Below, piece by piece: positions 35,027-43,776 of a stretch of 64,000 bases of DNA. Positions within the stretch are counted from its first letter, which is position 1, and each line of letters starts with the position of its first letter. The translations under genes and the position numbers were made by a program. The notes beneath the pieces were generated by a model. That model made no database searches. It worked only from the letters and a program-made list of their open reading frames with translations, and had not been told where the DNA came from. The stretch is from the NCBI RefSeq assembly GCF_004114935.1, contig NZ_CP022221.1, positions 930,001 through 994,000 of the forward strand, read 5' to 3'. Origin of the DNA: Bradyrhizobium zhanjiangense (lineage in GTDB: Bacteria; Pseudomonadota; Alphaproteobacteria; Rhizobiales; Xanthobacteraceae).

Positions 35027-36960
35027 TGGAAACGGTCCTCTCACTTGCGCGAGGGACTGCTTTTGCCTCCACGGCAGCTTTCGGCGGGGTTTGCTCGGGT
35101 CTGGCGCTGTGGCGCGATGGACTTGAAAGCCGCACCCGGTCGCTTTTCACGACGATCGCTTCCACCGCAGCATTCGCAGGATTCGCCCTTGGTGTCCTGT
35201 TCTTAACGGTTCGGACCGTTGCGCTTCTTGGTAAGCCGCCCTCGGCTATCAACTTCAGCGACGTGCTCTTTATCATTCTTGGCACCCGGTTCGGGAGAGC
35301 TCAGCTTGCAGCGCTTGGATGTGTGCTCGTTGGTGCCGCGAGCTTGCGACTTCTGCACAAGCCAGGTCTTGCCGCGATTGTCAGCGTATTGTCGCTGCTG
35401 ATGGGATTGTTCTCGAGTCACTCGGCGGCTGGCGGGACTATTGCAGACCTCGTGATCAATATAGCTCACGTTGTTGCAGCAGCGCTCTGGTTCGGAGGAC
35501 TGTCAGCCCTCGTTGTCGCAATGGCTCACCAGTCAGTGGCGAGGCCTGAAGGGCCGTCGAGGCGGCTCAGCGGCTTTTCGAACATTGCGCTGCTATTGAT
35601 GTTGCTCGTGGTCGCGACCGGCGTAACTCTAGCGATTGAAAACGTTGGGACTTGGCCGGGTTTGGTGGCGACTGAGTATGGCTGGCTCTTAATGGGGAAG
35701 CTCGCCTGTGTGGGCATAGCCCTGATCTGTGCGGCGTTTGTCCGGCTGAAGCTCTTGCCGTTGCTAAAGTCCGAGAAATCAGTTCCGCCGCTCGCGATGG
35801 TCTTGAAGACCGAGCTAGCCTTCGCATGTCTGGTCATACTACTTGCAGGGTGCCTGTCTCAGGCGATTCCATCGAGACATGTCGAGATAATCTGGCCGCT
35901 TTCGTTTCGTCTGGATCCAGCGGTTGCGTGGCGGACGATTCCGGGAAGTCGCCTTCTGGCCATTGGCGGCTGCGTTGCGCTGTCTGTGGGGAGTATGGCC
36001 GCCTTTGTGCTCGGCCGCGCGGGAATGTGGCGATGGGCGACGATTATTGCTGCCGCTGGAGTTGGCGTCGGAGGTGCTTTCGCGCTGCATGCGTTGTCAG
36101 TCCCGGCCTATCCATCGACCTACGCGACGGTTCCAGTGCCGTATGACGCGGAAGCGATCGGCCAGGGATACGATGTATTCCGCGCAAATTGCGTAGCATG
36201 CCACGGCCAAAGGGGCAGAGGCGATGGGCCGCTGGCAAATGATTTGAAGCCGCCGCCTGCCGATCTCACCGCGCCGCACACGACCGATCATACGATGGGA
36301 GACATGTACTGGTGGGTGAGCTATGGCTTCCCATCCTCGGCGATGCCGGGATTTGCCGACCGTCTCTCGGACATGGACCGTTGGCGGGTAGTCGAGTATG
36401 TGATGGCTCTATCACTTGGCTATGAAGCAAGAGTTCTGGGCCCCGAAATCGCGACGGGGCAGCCGTGGCTGCACGCGATCGACTTTCCGACCTGCAGCGG
36501 CGTTGCTCCGGCAGACAACTCGAAAGAGGGGAGCGATGGGTCCGCAAAGCTTGTGTCGATCTTCCGGGATGGCGCTCGAATGCAGCACCTGGATCAGTTG
36601 ATGCAACATGAGCGCGACATCGCACGAGCAGGTGGAGTGATCGTCGCGGTGCTGCCATCTCCTTCCGAAAAGATCGCGTCTGCCGGCGTTCTGAGAAATG
36701 TCTGTGTCGTGTTCGACCTGGATCATCGTATTGCCGCTACATGGAATCTCTATCGGCGCACGATGAGTAACCCTGGCTTCCATGACGACGATTTGCCGCC
36801 ATCGATCATCGAGTTTCTCATCGATAGATTCGGGTTCGTGCGCGCGCGCTGGCGTTCGGATGAGACGGATGGGTTGGCCTCGCCCTCCCAATTGGTCGAA
36901 GCCATGACGCAACTCCGAGCTGAACCAGAGATAAACAAGAGAGGCGTTCATGATCATTAG
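35026..36960 (+). CDS. CopD-cytochrome c-redoxin-like tripartite fusion
   Basis: A 644-residue protein. Residues 1-350 are a multi-helix CopD-type copper import domain, with INIAHVVAAALWFGGLS near 145-160 as the family core. Residues ~375-465 form a class I cytochrome c with CVACH at 389-393 and SAMPGF giving Met440 as axial ligand. Residues ~470-644 look like a redoxin/thioredoxin-fold domain (KLVSIFRDG, RNVCVVFDLDHRIAATW) without a CxxC. The start ATG 35026 overlaps copC. The fusion may couple copper import to redox control or to electron supply for the monooxygenase. Domain borders are estimates. Confidence 0.8.
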   Translation: METVLSLARGTAFASTAAFGGVCSGLALWRDGLESRTRSLFTTIASTAAFAGFALGVLFLTVRTVALLGKPPSAINFSDVLFIILGTRFGRAQLAALGCVLVGAASLRLLHKPGLAAIVSVLSLLMGLFSSHSAAGGTIADLVINIAHVVAAALWFGGLSALVVAMAHQSVARPEGPSRRLSGFSNIALLLMLLVVATGVTLAIENVGTWPGLVATEYGWLLMGKLACVGIALICAAFVRLKLLPLLKSEKSVPPLAMVLKTELAFACLVILLAGCLSQAIPSRHVEIIWPLSFRLDPAVAWRTIPGSRLLAIGGCVALSVGSMAAFVLGRAGMWRWATIIAAAGVGVGGAFALHALSVPAYPSTYATVPVPYDAEAIGQGYDVFRANCVACHGQRGRGDGPLANDLKPPPADLTAPHTTDHTMGDMYWWVSYGFPSSAMPGFADRLSDMDRWRVVEYVMALSLGYEARVLGPEIATGQPWLHAIDFPTCSGVAPADNSKEGSDGSAKLVSIFRDGARMQHLDQLMQHERDIARAGGVIVAVLPSPSEKIASAGVLRNVCVVFDLDHRIAATWNLYRRTMSNPGFHDDDLPPSIIEFLIDRFGFVRARWRSDETDGLASPSQLVEAMTQLRAEPEINKRGVHDH

Positions 36961-37795
36961 TGTGCAAGTAGATTATCATTTCGCATGCCGTCTGGCTCGT
37001 TTTTTGCTTCGGTGACTGAAGCTCGCGGTAAGCGTGACACTCACTCGGGACACCCCGTCGTTCACTTGTGACGGGAGCGCTCTGGGGCCGGCAAGATCTC
37101 AGGGCATGACAGGCCATGACAAAGGACCCGACAATCAACCTCCGCGCAGTCTGTGGTCCTGTTGGCATTTGGGTGGCAGCAAGGCATTCGAACCATCAGC
37201 TGATGCGCGCCACATCCGAAGGGGCCGGCTGGCGTCATACGGCGGATTGCAGGGCGACCAATCTCGGCGGTCTTCAGGAGCCCAGTCTGTCTACAAATCA
37301 GAACCGCAGATGGACTTGCGCTGATGATTCGTGCGCCAGCGTGCTGTCTCCCCGACCGTGCTTACAGACGTCTCGTGGCTACTCCATCCGCAAGCGTCCA
37401 TCGGCGATCCCTAAACGGTCATATTGTCTGACGACCGAGGCTTTGAGGCGAGTGACAATGGTCGGATACAGCGATCACCTCTGCTCATGTGATCTGTCGG
37501 TCCGCAAGCAGGCGGAGAATGCCCAATTCGCAGAGAGCAGCTCCTGCATCGATAACCGGCCCCTCGGCTGTTTTGGTTGGCCCGGACGGCGCCCGTTGCA
37601 TAGGAAGACTTCTCATTTCGAACGTCAGAAGAACAAAGTCGTAAGATGGTGACGAAAGAGGACCCTCAACTCCGTTGCGGAAATGTCCGATGCAGCGACC
37701 GGAAAGATCCAAAAAGGACAATTGCGACACAGGTTCCTGATCGCCTTCTCCGAACATGGGGTGGCAAGCGCAAACGCGAACAGAGGAGGCCCATG
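36961..37795. other. Gene-poor gap inside the copper locus
   Basis: About 830 bases separate the CopD fusion from the PCuAC-like gene. The largest frame (178 codons at 37116-37652) has no family resemblance, irregular codon use and many rare Cys/Ser runs, so I leave it out. The gap probably contains the promoter of the PCuAC-like gene; a good AGGAGG site is at 37784-37789. Confidence 0.4.
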
Positions 37796-38323
37796 ATGCG
37801 TTGGAAACCTGCGACGTTGATGGCAAGTGCAACGGCGTTGCTTCCGTTGATCCGTGTTGTTGCCATCCTGGCTTTGGTCAGCAGTGCCGCCGCCAGTCAT
37901 GAGTTGGAGAGCGGAGCACTCCTGATCCAACATCCTTGGGTCGCGGCCAAGGATATGACCCACGCCGCAACGACAGCCTACGTGGTTGAAATCCAGAACA
38001 GAGGCGCGAAGCCAGATCGGTTGCTCGGGGCATCACTTTCCGGCAAGAAAGGAATCTTGCAGAAAGCCGTTGCAGGCGCTCGGCCAGCGAGGTTTGCCGC
38101 GCAAGATCAGGGCTTCCCAATCGAGCCCGGTGGTTTCGTTCGTCTTCAGCCCAATGGGGCGCGGATCCTGTTTGAGGGACTACACGGCGCACTTAAAGAG
38201 GGAGAGATGGTCAAAGGAACGCTGGAATTCGAGAAGGCCGGTACGATAGCGATCGACTTCATGATAGAGCCGGCGAGTCTGGCTGAAGAAGATGATAGGC
38301 CAATCCATCACCATCACGACTAA
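37796..38323 (+). CDS. PCuAC/DUF461-like periplasmic copper chaperone, ligand-depleted
   Basis: A 175-residue protein with a signal peptide ending near AAASHELESG, then a PCuAC-like beta domain (IQHPWVAA, TTAYVVEIQNRG, PIEPGGFVRLQPNG). The usual H-x-M ligands after LxPGG are replaced (ARILFEGL), so the classical Cu(I) site is incomplete. The C-terminus ends in HHHHD, a possible new metal site. ATG 37796 is favoured because it sits 6 nt from AGGAGG; ATG 37793 is also possible. Placed behind the monooxygenase locus in the same direction, it probably serves copper handling. Confidence 0.7.
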   Translation: MRWKPATLMASATALLPLIRVVAILALVSSAAASHELESGALLIQHPWVAAKDMTHAATTAYVVEIQNRGAKPDRLLGASLSGKKGILQKAVAGARPARFAAQDQGFPIEPGGFVRLQPNGARILFEGLHGALKEGEMVKGTLEFEKAGTIAIDFMIEPASLAEEDDRPIHHHHD

Positions 38324-38379
38324 GGCGCCAGGAAAGGGGGGAGCAGCGCCGACAGCAAACGAGACAGGATGAGACTCCG

Positions 38380-38735
38380 CCGATTTGGTTGGCAATCGCG
38401 TCATCACACCTTGATCCTCGAGGTAGGCGATGAACAGCTTGGCTCACTCGACTCGACCGCGTCCTTGTTGAGGTCGCCGCGGAAGCGCGGCCGATGTCCC
38501 GCTTCGATCGAGGCGACCGAGGCGGCGTGCGCCTCACGGATCGCAGGAAGCGTGAACCTTCCCCGCGCGCCCAGTGCGTCCAACTTGCAAGCAGCCGCAT
38601 CCTCTCGACGATGGTAAGTGGCGTATATCGGCGCCCACGGAGCCATTGAGCAAAGTCGGCCGCGTGGTCTGCGGCCATTCCCGCCTTCAATCGGTCGTAG
38701 ACCGCGTTCTTACGGACATAAACACCTGTTGGCAT
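38380..38735 (-). pseudogene. N-terminal remnant of a tyrosine recombinase (integrase)
   Basis: Three frames joined in order give MPTGVYVRKNAVYDRLKAG with WLRGRRYTPLTIVERMRLLA, then FTLPAIREAHAASVASIEAG with HRPRFRGD, then KLFIAYLEDQGV. This is the core-binding part of a phage-type integrase. At least two frameshifts and loss of the catalytic half inactivate it. The start codon lies just 5 bp from the IS66 target duplication, so the IS landed in its upstream region. Confidence 0.6.
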
Positions 38736-38739
38736 GTCG

Positions 38740-38747
38740 CCCCCTTC
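38740..38747. repeat. IS66 target-site duplication, left copy
   Basis: The octamer CCCCCTTC directly precedes the left inverted repeat and is identical to 41284-41291. IS66 elements make 8-bp duplications, so this fixes the element ends and shows a simple, fairly recent insertion. Confidence 0.85.
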
Positions 38748-38826
38748 GTAAGCGCTCAGCCCCTACCCTAGCTCCGGGATTGGATTAGATGTGCGAAGAA
38801 GCCTCCGGCTTGAACGGAGGTTTGGG

Positions 38827-39255
38827 ATGGGATTGGACGGCAAAAAAGACGCCCATTTGGACAGCTCAACAGTTGGGTCTGGAGCAGTCAGCCGGCTTGA
38901 AGTGCTTGAGGGACCGTCCGGGCGTCGTGTGCGTTCAGATGCCGAGTGGGCTCGGATCGTCGGCGAAAGTCTGCTGCCCGGCGCTCAGGTGGCGGAGGTA
39001 GCGCGCAAGCACGGAGCGACGCGCTGGCAAATTTACGATTGGCGACGACGCTTCCGACAGCGCGGCGAATTACCGTCGTGCGAGGCTCCGCAGCCGCCGT
39101 TCGCGCCGCTGGTCGTGGACGGGCCGTTAGAGGAGCGTCACGTTCCGGCAGTCAAGCTCGAGATTGCGATTGGCGACGTCGTCGTGCGGACGGACGCGGC
39201 GATAGATGGGGAGCAGCTGTCTCGATTGATCCGCGCGGTGCGGGCGTCACGATGA
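38827..39255 (+). CDS. tnpA: IS66 accessory protein TnpA (Orf1)
   Basis: A 142-residue IS66 Orf1. The helix-turn-helix part reads VAEVARKHGATRWQIYDWRR, typical of the DNA-binding accessory protein needed for transposition. ATG 38827 has GGAGG 6 nt upstream; a GTG at 38791 is in frame but less well placed. It overlaps tnpB by 4 nt (ATGA), as in other IS66 elements. Confidence 0.9.
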   Translation: MGLDGKKDAHLDSSTVGSGAVSRLEVLEGPSGRRVRSDAEWARIVGESLLPGAQVAEVARKHGATRWQIYDWRRRFRQRGELPSCEAPQPPFAPLVVDGPLEERHVPAVKLEIAIGDVVVRTDAAIDGEQLSRLIRAVRASR

Positions 39256-39605
39256 TTGTCCCCGGCTCCGAACTGAAGATTTACATCGCGACGCGGCCCG
39301 TCGACTTCCGCTGTGGGCACGATGGGCTTGCTGCGAAGGTGCAGGAGATGCTTGGTCTCGATCCGTTCAGCGGTGCAGCCTTCGTGTTCCGGTCGAAACG
39401 GGCGGACCGGATCAAGATTCTGGTGTGGGATCGAACGGGCCTGGTGCTGGTGCATAAACGCCTTGAGGGTTGCAAGTTCGTGTGGCCAAAGATTGCGGAC
39501 GGCGTGATGCGGATATCGCCGGCGATGTTCGCCGCGCTGTTTGAGGGCCTGGATTGGCGGTTGGTCCGCCCGGAGGAAGCGCGGCGTCCACAGATCGCTG
39601 GATAA
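39252..39605 (+). CDS. tnpB: IS66 accessory protein TnpB (Orf2)
   Basis: A 117-residue IS66 Orf2 with the diagnostic start KIYIATRPVDFRCGHDGLAA and the blocks FVFRSKRADRIKILVWD and KRLEGCKFVWP. It is an accessory protein of IS66 transposition whose exact role is unsettled. It is complete, overlaps tnpA by 4 nt and is followed after 68 nt by tnpC. Confidence 0.93.
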   Translation: MIVPGSELKIYIATRPVDFRCGHDGLAAKVQEMLGLDPFSGAAFVFRSKRADRIKILVWDRTGLVLVHKRLEGCKFVWPKIADGVMRISPAMFAALFEGLDWRLVRPEEARRPQIAG

Positions 39606-39673
39606 GTGCGGCAGAATGACTCTGTGCCGAGTTGGGCATGGCGCCGTCGGCGCAGATGTGCTCGACATGGCGC

Positions 39674-41263
39674 ATGAGCACCGCGACGCTTCGCGACGAG
39701 AATGAACGCCTGAAGGCGCTTTTAGCGCAAACGCAGGCAGCATTGAGCGAACATCAAGCGGCGCTGGCAACGTCGGAAGAAGCGCGGCGCCGGTTGGAGG
39801 TCATTCTCGGGGAACTACGCCGAGAGAAGTTCGGAGCGAAGTCCGAGAAGCTGCGGCCAGATCAATATCATTTGCCGCTCGAAGACGTGGAGATCGCGCA
39901 AGGCGTCCTGGACGCGGCACAAGAGAAGGCTGCGGCGGTCATCAGGGGCCGATCGCATGCTGGATCGGATCAGGACCGTCATCGCAATCGGGGCTGCTTG
40001 CCCGCCCATTTGCCGCAGGTGGAGCGGATCCTCGAGCCTGCGAGCACGTTCTGTCCGTGCGGTTGCGGCGCGATGACGAAGATCGGCGAGGACGTCAGCA
40101 AACGCCTTGACGTGATCCCGGCACAATGGCGCGTGCTGGTCACGCGTCGCCCGAAATACATCTGCCGCCGCTGCTCCGGCCCTGTCGTGCAGGCGCACGC
40201 ACCAGAGCATGTCGTGCCTGGTGGACTACCGACCGAAGCGGCGATTGCGCAGGTGATCGTCTCCAAGTTTGGCGACCATACGCCGTTTTACCGTCAGGCC
40301 GAGATCTATGCGCGCCAGGGGATTCGACTTGATCGGGCGACACTGGGCAACTGGTCCGGTCGCGCCTGCTTCCATCTGCAGCCCGTTGCCGACCGCATGC
40401 GCTGCCATCTGGCAGCGGCGGATCGCCTGTTCATGGATGAAACCGCGGCGCCGGTGCTCGATCCCGGGCGTGGTCAAACGAAGAAGGGTTACTTCTGGGC
40501 GATCGTCTCCGACGACCGCGGCCATAGCGGCCCAAGTCCGCCGATCGTGCTGTTCCGATATGCCCCCGGTCGCAGCGGCGCCTTCGCTGAGCAGTTCCTG
40601 GACGGCTTCACCGGACGCTTCCTGCAATGCGATGCCTACGACGGCTATGATCGGCTGATCGAAGTCGCTCGACCGCAAGGACCCTGGACGCTCGTACACT
40701 GCTGGAGCCATTTGCGCCGGCGCTTCGTCAAATTGGCCCGCAACAGTAAATCGCCGATCGCCGAGGCCGCCGTCCGGCAGATCGCACAGCTCTACGGCAT
40801 CGAAGCCATGGCACGCGGTTCATCGCCGGACATCAGGCTGGCCGCGCGCAAGGAACGCTCGCTGCCCCTCGTCGAGGCGTTGAAGCCGTGGTTCGAGAAA
40901 CAGCTGTCGATGATCTCCAGCGGCTCGACGCTCGCTGATGACATCCGCTACGCGCTCAATCATTGGCAGGGGCTGACGCGCTTCCTCGATGACGGGCGGC
41001 TCGAGCTCGACACCAATCCGGTTGAAAACGCGATCCGGCCGATCTGCTTGACCAGAAAAAACGCACTCTTCGCTGGTCATGAGGTCGGAGCCGAAAACTG
41101 GGCCTTGCTCGCATCCATCGTGGCGACCTGTAAGCTCAACGACGTCAACCCGGTCGCCTACATCGCCGAAACGCTCACGGCGATCATCGCCGGCCATCCC
41201 CAAAGCGAAATCGACGACTTAATGCCATGGCGATTCCGCAAAACGTCAAGCCAGCATCAATAG
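39674..41263 (+). CDS. tnpC: IS66 transposase TnpC (DDE)
   Basis: A 529-residue DDE transposase. The N-terminus is a leucine-rich coiled coil (DENERLKALLAQTQAALSEH). A zinc-binding segment, CPCGCGAM and CRRCSGPV, follows, then the catalytic domain with LFMDETAAPVLDPGRG, CDAYDGYDRL, HCWSHLRRRF and the final ELDTNPVENAIRP holding the last acidic residue. ATG 39674 (MSTATLRDE) is the family start; a longer start is possible at 39632. It ends 20 nt before the right inverted repeat tip. No frameshift is seen, so the element should be active. Confidence 0.93.
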   Translation: MSTATLRDENERLKALLAQTQAALSEHQAALATSEEARRRLEVILGELRREKFGAKSEKLRPDQYHLPLEDVEIAQGVLDAAQEKAAAVIRGRSHAGSDQDRHRNRGCLPAHLPQVERILEPASTFCPCGCGAMTKIGEDVSKRLDVIPAQWRVLVTRRPKYICRRCSGPVVQAHAPEHVVPGGLPTEAAIAQVIVSKFGDHTPFYRQAEIYARQGIRLDRATLGNWSGRACFHLQPVADRMRCHLAAADRLFMDETAAPVLDPGRGQTKKGYFWAIVSDDRGHSGPSPPIVLFRYAPGRSGAFAEQFLDGFTGRFLQCDAYDGYDRLIEVARPQGPWTLVHCWSHLRRRFVKLARNSKSPIAEAAVRQIAQLYGIEAMARGSSPDIRLAARKERSLPLVEALKPWFEKQLSMISSGSTLADDIRYALNHWQGLTRFLDDGRLELDTNPVENAIRPICLTRKNALFAGHEVGAENWALLASIVATCKLNDVNPVAYIAETLTAIIAGHPQSEIDDLMPWRFRKTSSQHQ

Positions 41264-41283
41264 GGTGGCGGCTAAGCGCTTAC

Positions 41284-41291
41284 CCCCCTTC
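41284..41291. repeat. IS66 target-site duplication, right copy
   Basis: The octamer CCCCCTTC immediately follows the right inverted repeat and equals 38740-38747. The sequence from 41292 onward is therefore the original continuation of the DNA left of 38740. Confidence 0.85.
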
Positions 41292-41506
41292 TGCATGTGG
41301 AGGCTGGACTATGGTCGAGGTGGTTGCTGTTCTGACCTCAATCAGCGGTTGTGCCAGGCGCATTCGTGTCATGCGTGTCCGACTGGAGCCGGGGCGGTTT
41401 TCCGGGCGTGCCGTTTGGCCCGCGTCCATACCGGCCTTTTTCTGGCGGATCACGCGCCACAATACGCTCGCTGCGCTCGCCGACCTTTACCCGCAATGGC
41501 TTGTTC

Positions 41507-41687
41507 GCGATCTTCTTCCCCCTGCCGCTAAGCGGCGGCATTCCTCGCGAGGCAACAAGATCGCTCAGCCCGCCATCCTCCGCTGACGCTGGGGGCCAAG
41601 AGGCTGCGGGTCAGTCGTTGCGGCGCTCAGAGATCGCCATCAAGGCCGCGATGGTCGCGGGCTTGAACACAGCACAGGAGATCCACC
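41507..41687 (+). promoter_or_regulatory. Long structured leader of the DUF736 stub (copy B)
   Basis: A 181-nt leader built like the one before DUF2493. The outer arms are GCGATCTT (41507-41514) and AAGATCGC (41557-41564). The inner hairpin is GCCGC-TAA-GCGGC (41524-41536), and the box CGCGAGGCAA lies at 41546-41555. The block at 41635-41660 matches copy A at 24 of 26 positions. The outer stem has changed sequence but kept pairing, which supports selection on structure. The region 41292-41506 to its left holds no gene I can support. Confidence 0.55.
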
Positions 41688-41807
41688 ATGTCCCAGATCG
41701 GTTCGTTCACCCGCACCAACGATGGCACCTATACCGGCACCATCAAGACGCTCGCGATCGATGCCAAGGCGCGCCTCGTCCCTAGTATGTTCATGAACAA
41801 CTACTGA
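41688..41807 (+). pseudogene. Truncated DUF736 gene
   Basis: The frame begins MSQIGSFTRTNDGTYTGTIK and continues TLAIDAKARLVP, the exact kind of N-terminus found in DUF736 proteins of about 100 residues. It then diverges and stops after 39 residues (SMFMNNY). The break at about 41786 therefore marks a junction where foreign DNA replaced the rest of the element backbone. AGGAG is 8 nt upstream, so a stub could still be translated. Confidence 0.75.
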
Positions 41808-42943
41808 ATGGCGGCGGGCAACATGGTAAGTTCATCCCGTCCTACAGCCACGATCTGATCAACCGAAAACCCGTTGAATCGCGCCATATCCGTATAAGCG
41901 CCCACATTCTGGAATTCAATCCAATCCCCTTCGCTCAAATCGCGTGGCAGTGAATACGAGAATCCAAGCCTGTCCATGCTGTCGCAAGTTGGGCCAAAGA
42001 TGATGAAGTCCTGCCACTCCTCAGTCTGGATCGGCTGTCCCCCACGCCAAGCGCAGGCGGGGAGCAGAAAACATTGTCGGGAAGGTGAGAGCCCGCTGTA
42101 GATGCCCGCGCCGCAGTAGAGCGCCTCGCCTTTTCTTAAGATCACGCGGCAAAACAAAGAGATGCTATCATGAACCAGTGCTCGTCCGGGCTCACACAAC
42201 AGTTCAACGCGCTTTAGTGCATCCGTTCCGCGCACCAGTTTCGTGATCTCGGAGAGCATGCGCAAGGGAGAGTGATAGGGAACGTTCAGATAATGGCCGG
42301 GAAAGCCGCCACCGATATCGAGCGCTGTGGGGGCCGGAGAAACAGCTTCTATCATGTCGACGGCCGCCCGAATGCCATCCAGATAGGGATCGACAACGAT
42401 CGTTTGGGAACCTGGGTGAAAGGACAACCCCGTGGTCCAGCGCGATTGCGCGTTGACGAGATCCAGCAGACGGCTCGCTTCGGCGGGCGAGGCACCAAAC
42501 TTGCCGTTTAGGTCTAAGATGGCGCACGTCCTGCTACACTTGAACCGGACGTAGATTCGTAGTTCCGGATCATGCGACGGCAAGACTTCGAGGAGCTTCC
42601 GCAGCTCGGCTTCGCAATCGATGACATAGTCGCGAACTCCCAGATCGCGGAACGTCCGTTCGATATCGCGACGAGATTTCACGGGATTCATGAACCATGA
42701 ACGGGCCCCGGGAATAGTGGAATGGACAAGGTGGGCTTCGGCCAGCGACGCTACGTCGAATCCGGCCACTCCGGCGCGAGAGACCGCGTGAAGAATTTTG
42801 GGCAACGGATTCGCCTTCACCGCATACAGCACGCGTCCCGAGAAATGCTCAGTAAATTCGCGCGTGACGGATGCAAGACGCCCCTCATTGAGCGTATAGA
42901 AGGCGTCAACTTCCGCCCTTTCCAATGACCTTACCAAGCTCAT
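41801..42943 (-). CDS. Ornithine/diaminopimelate-type PLP decarboxylase (fold type III)
   Basis: A 380-residue group IV decarboxylase with the alanine-racemase-like barrel. The PLP lysine is in LYAVKANPLP (K43), the phosphate loop in ALDIGGGFPG, and a glycine-rich LCEPGRALV follows. The active-site cysteine segment GPTCDSMDR near the end is typical of ornithine decarboxylases. It likely makes putrescine or a related diamine in the cytoplasm. ATG 42943 (MSLVRSL) is chosen as the family start; the frame extends 22 codons further. It overlaps the end of the DUF736 stub and may belong functionally with the amino-acid cluster at 46.7-56.7 kb. Confidence 0.85.
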   Translation of the reverse strand: MSLVRSLERAEVDAFYTLNEGRLASVTREFTEHFSGRVLYAVKANPLPKILHAVSRAGVAGFDVASLAEAHLVHSTIPGARSWFMNPVKSRRDIERTFRDLGVRDYVIDCEAELRKLLEVLPSHDPELRIYVRFKCSRTCAILDLNGKFGASPAEASRLLDLVNAQSRWTTGLSFHPGSQTIVVDPYLDGIRAAVDMIEAVSPAPTALDIGGGFPGHYLNVPYHSPLRMLSEITKLVRGTDALKRVELLCEPGRALVHDSISLFCRVILRKGEALYCGAGIYSGLSPSRQCFLLPACAWRGGQPIQTEEWQDFIIFGPTCDSMDRLGFSYSLPRDLSEGDWIEFQNVGAYTDMARFNGFSVDQIVAVGRDELTMLPAAIQ

Positions 42944-43776
42944 ATTGGACCATTCCTCTCGCGCCAGACGCGGAGTAGCCAGCGCCGTTGTTGCCTGCTG
43001 CGAGAGCAATGACTATGCCAGCGCTCCTCGCGCAGTAAACCGCCTGGTTACACTTTGAAACAGTTTGCCATGCGCAACGGCGCGCGATGTCTTGGATCTT
43101 ACAGCTTTTGTACACGGCTGTGAAAAACCAGACAAAGATCGAGGAGCCGACGCATCCGGATCGTGCATCACGGCCTTAATCTCTGGTTGAAGTTCGCTCT
43201 GGCCTAAGACAAGGACCAGGCTATGAACCGGGGCAGCGGCCGTCAGTTTGAGGCCAACTAGACCAGGGTCGGACTCAATTGATCCGCCAAGTGGGGGCGG
43301 CTGCCGGTGAGGAGAGCCGAATGGATACCCACAAGAATGTGCCTCTGACGCCGAAAGGTCGAGAGGCAATGGTGCGGAGCGTGAGCGAAGGCGGCTCTTG
43401 CCCTTGGTGCGAACTCGATATGACGCCCAGGGCCCGCGGATGTCATCTGGGGTCGAAAGACAACACCGATTCACGAGCTCGGGCGGTCGATATGCTGCCG
43501 GCATTCTCTGAGCTACAACGCTATCCTTTCAACCGCAGGCATCTGGTGCGCTGCGCGCTAACAAAACACCGATCATCCAAAACCCGTCAGCGACGCCGAG
43601 CGCGATCGCTGGCGTTGTCCGCGGGGCTTCATGGACGACAAAGATTGTAATGGGCCCACGTACAGGTTCACGGCTGCGCCGTAGTGATCCAGCTTTTGAG
43701 ATGGTGGGTCGCGCGAACCCGCTTCTGGTTCATGCGGAGCACAAGGTGCTCCACATAGTTGATCGAAATGTTCTAG
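42944..43776. other. Intergenic stretch with an IS481 scar
   Basis: No intact gene is seen in about 830 bases. The left end should hold the decarboxylase promoter. The only recognisable coding trace is the IS481 transposase start at 43321-43395. The rest, including the frames around 43396-43776, has no family resemblance. Confidence 0.4.
43321..43395 (+). pseudogene. N-terminal scrap of an IS481-family transposase
   Basis: The frame starts MDTHKNVPLTPKGREAMVRS, which is the conserved N-terminus of IS481 transposases, and loses all similarity after about 25 residues. The remainder of the transposase and its DDE core are missing. Confidence 0.55.

Larger units (their letters stand above)
38748..41283 (+). 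mobile_element. Complete IS66-family insertion sequence (2536 bp)
   Basis: The ends are 22-bp imperfect inverted repeats: the left end starts GTAAGCGCTCAGCCCCTACC, and the right end is the complement of GTAAGCGCTTAGCCGCCACC. Both are flanked by the 8-bp direct repeat CCCCCTTC. Inside are the three IS66 genes tnpA, tnpB and tnpC in the usual order, all open. The element lies between the integrase remnant and the leader of a DUF736 stub. It appears intact and potentially mobile. Confidence 0.93.

Noticed and set aside
37116..37652. 178-codon frame between the CopD fusion and the PCuAC-like gene
   Set aside because: No recognisable domain, irregular composition and no convincing ribosome-binding site.
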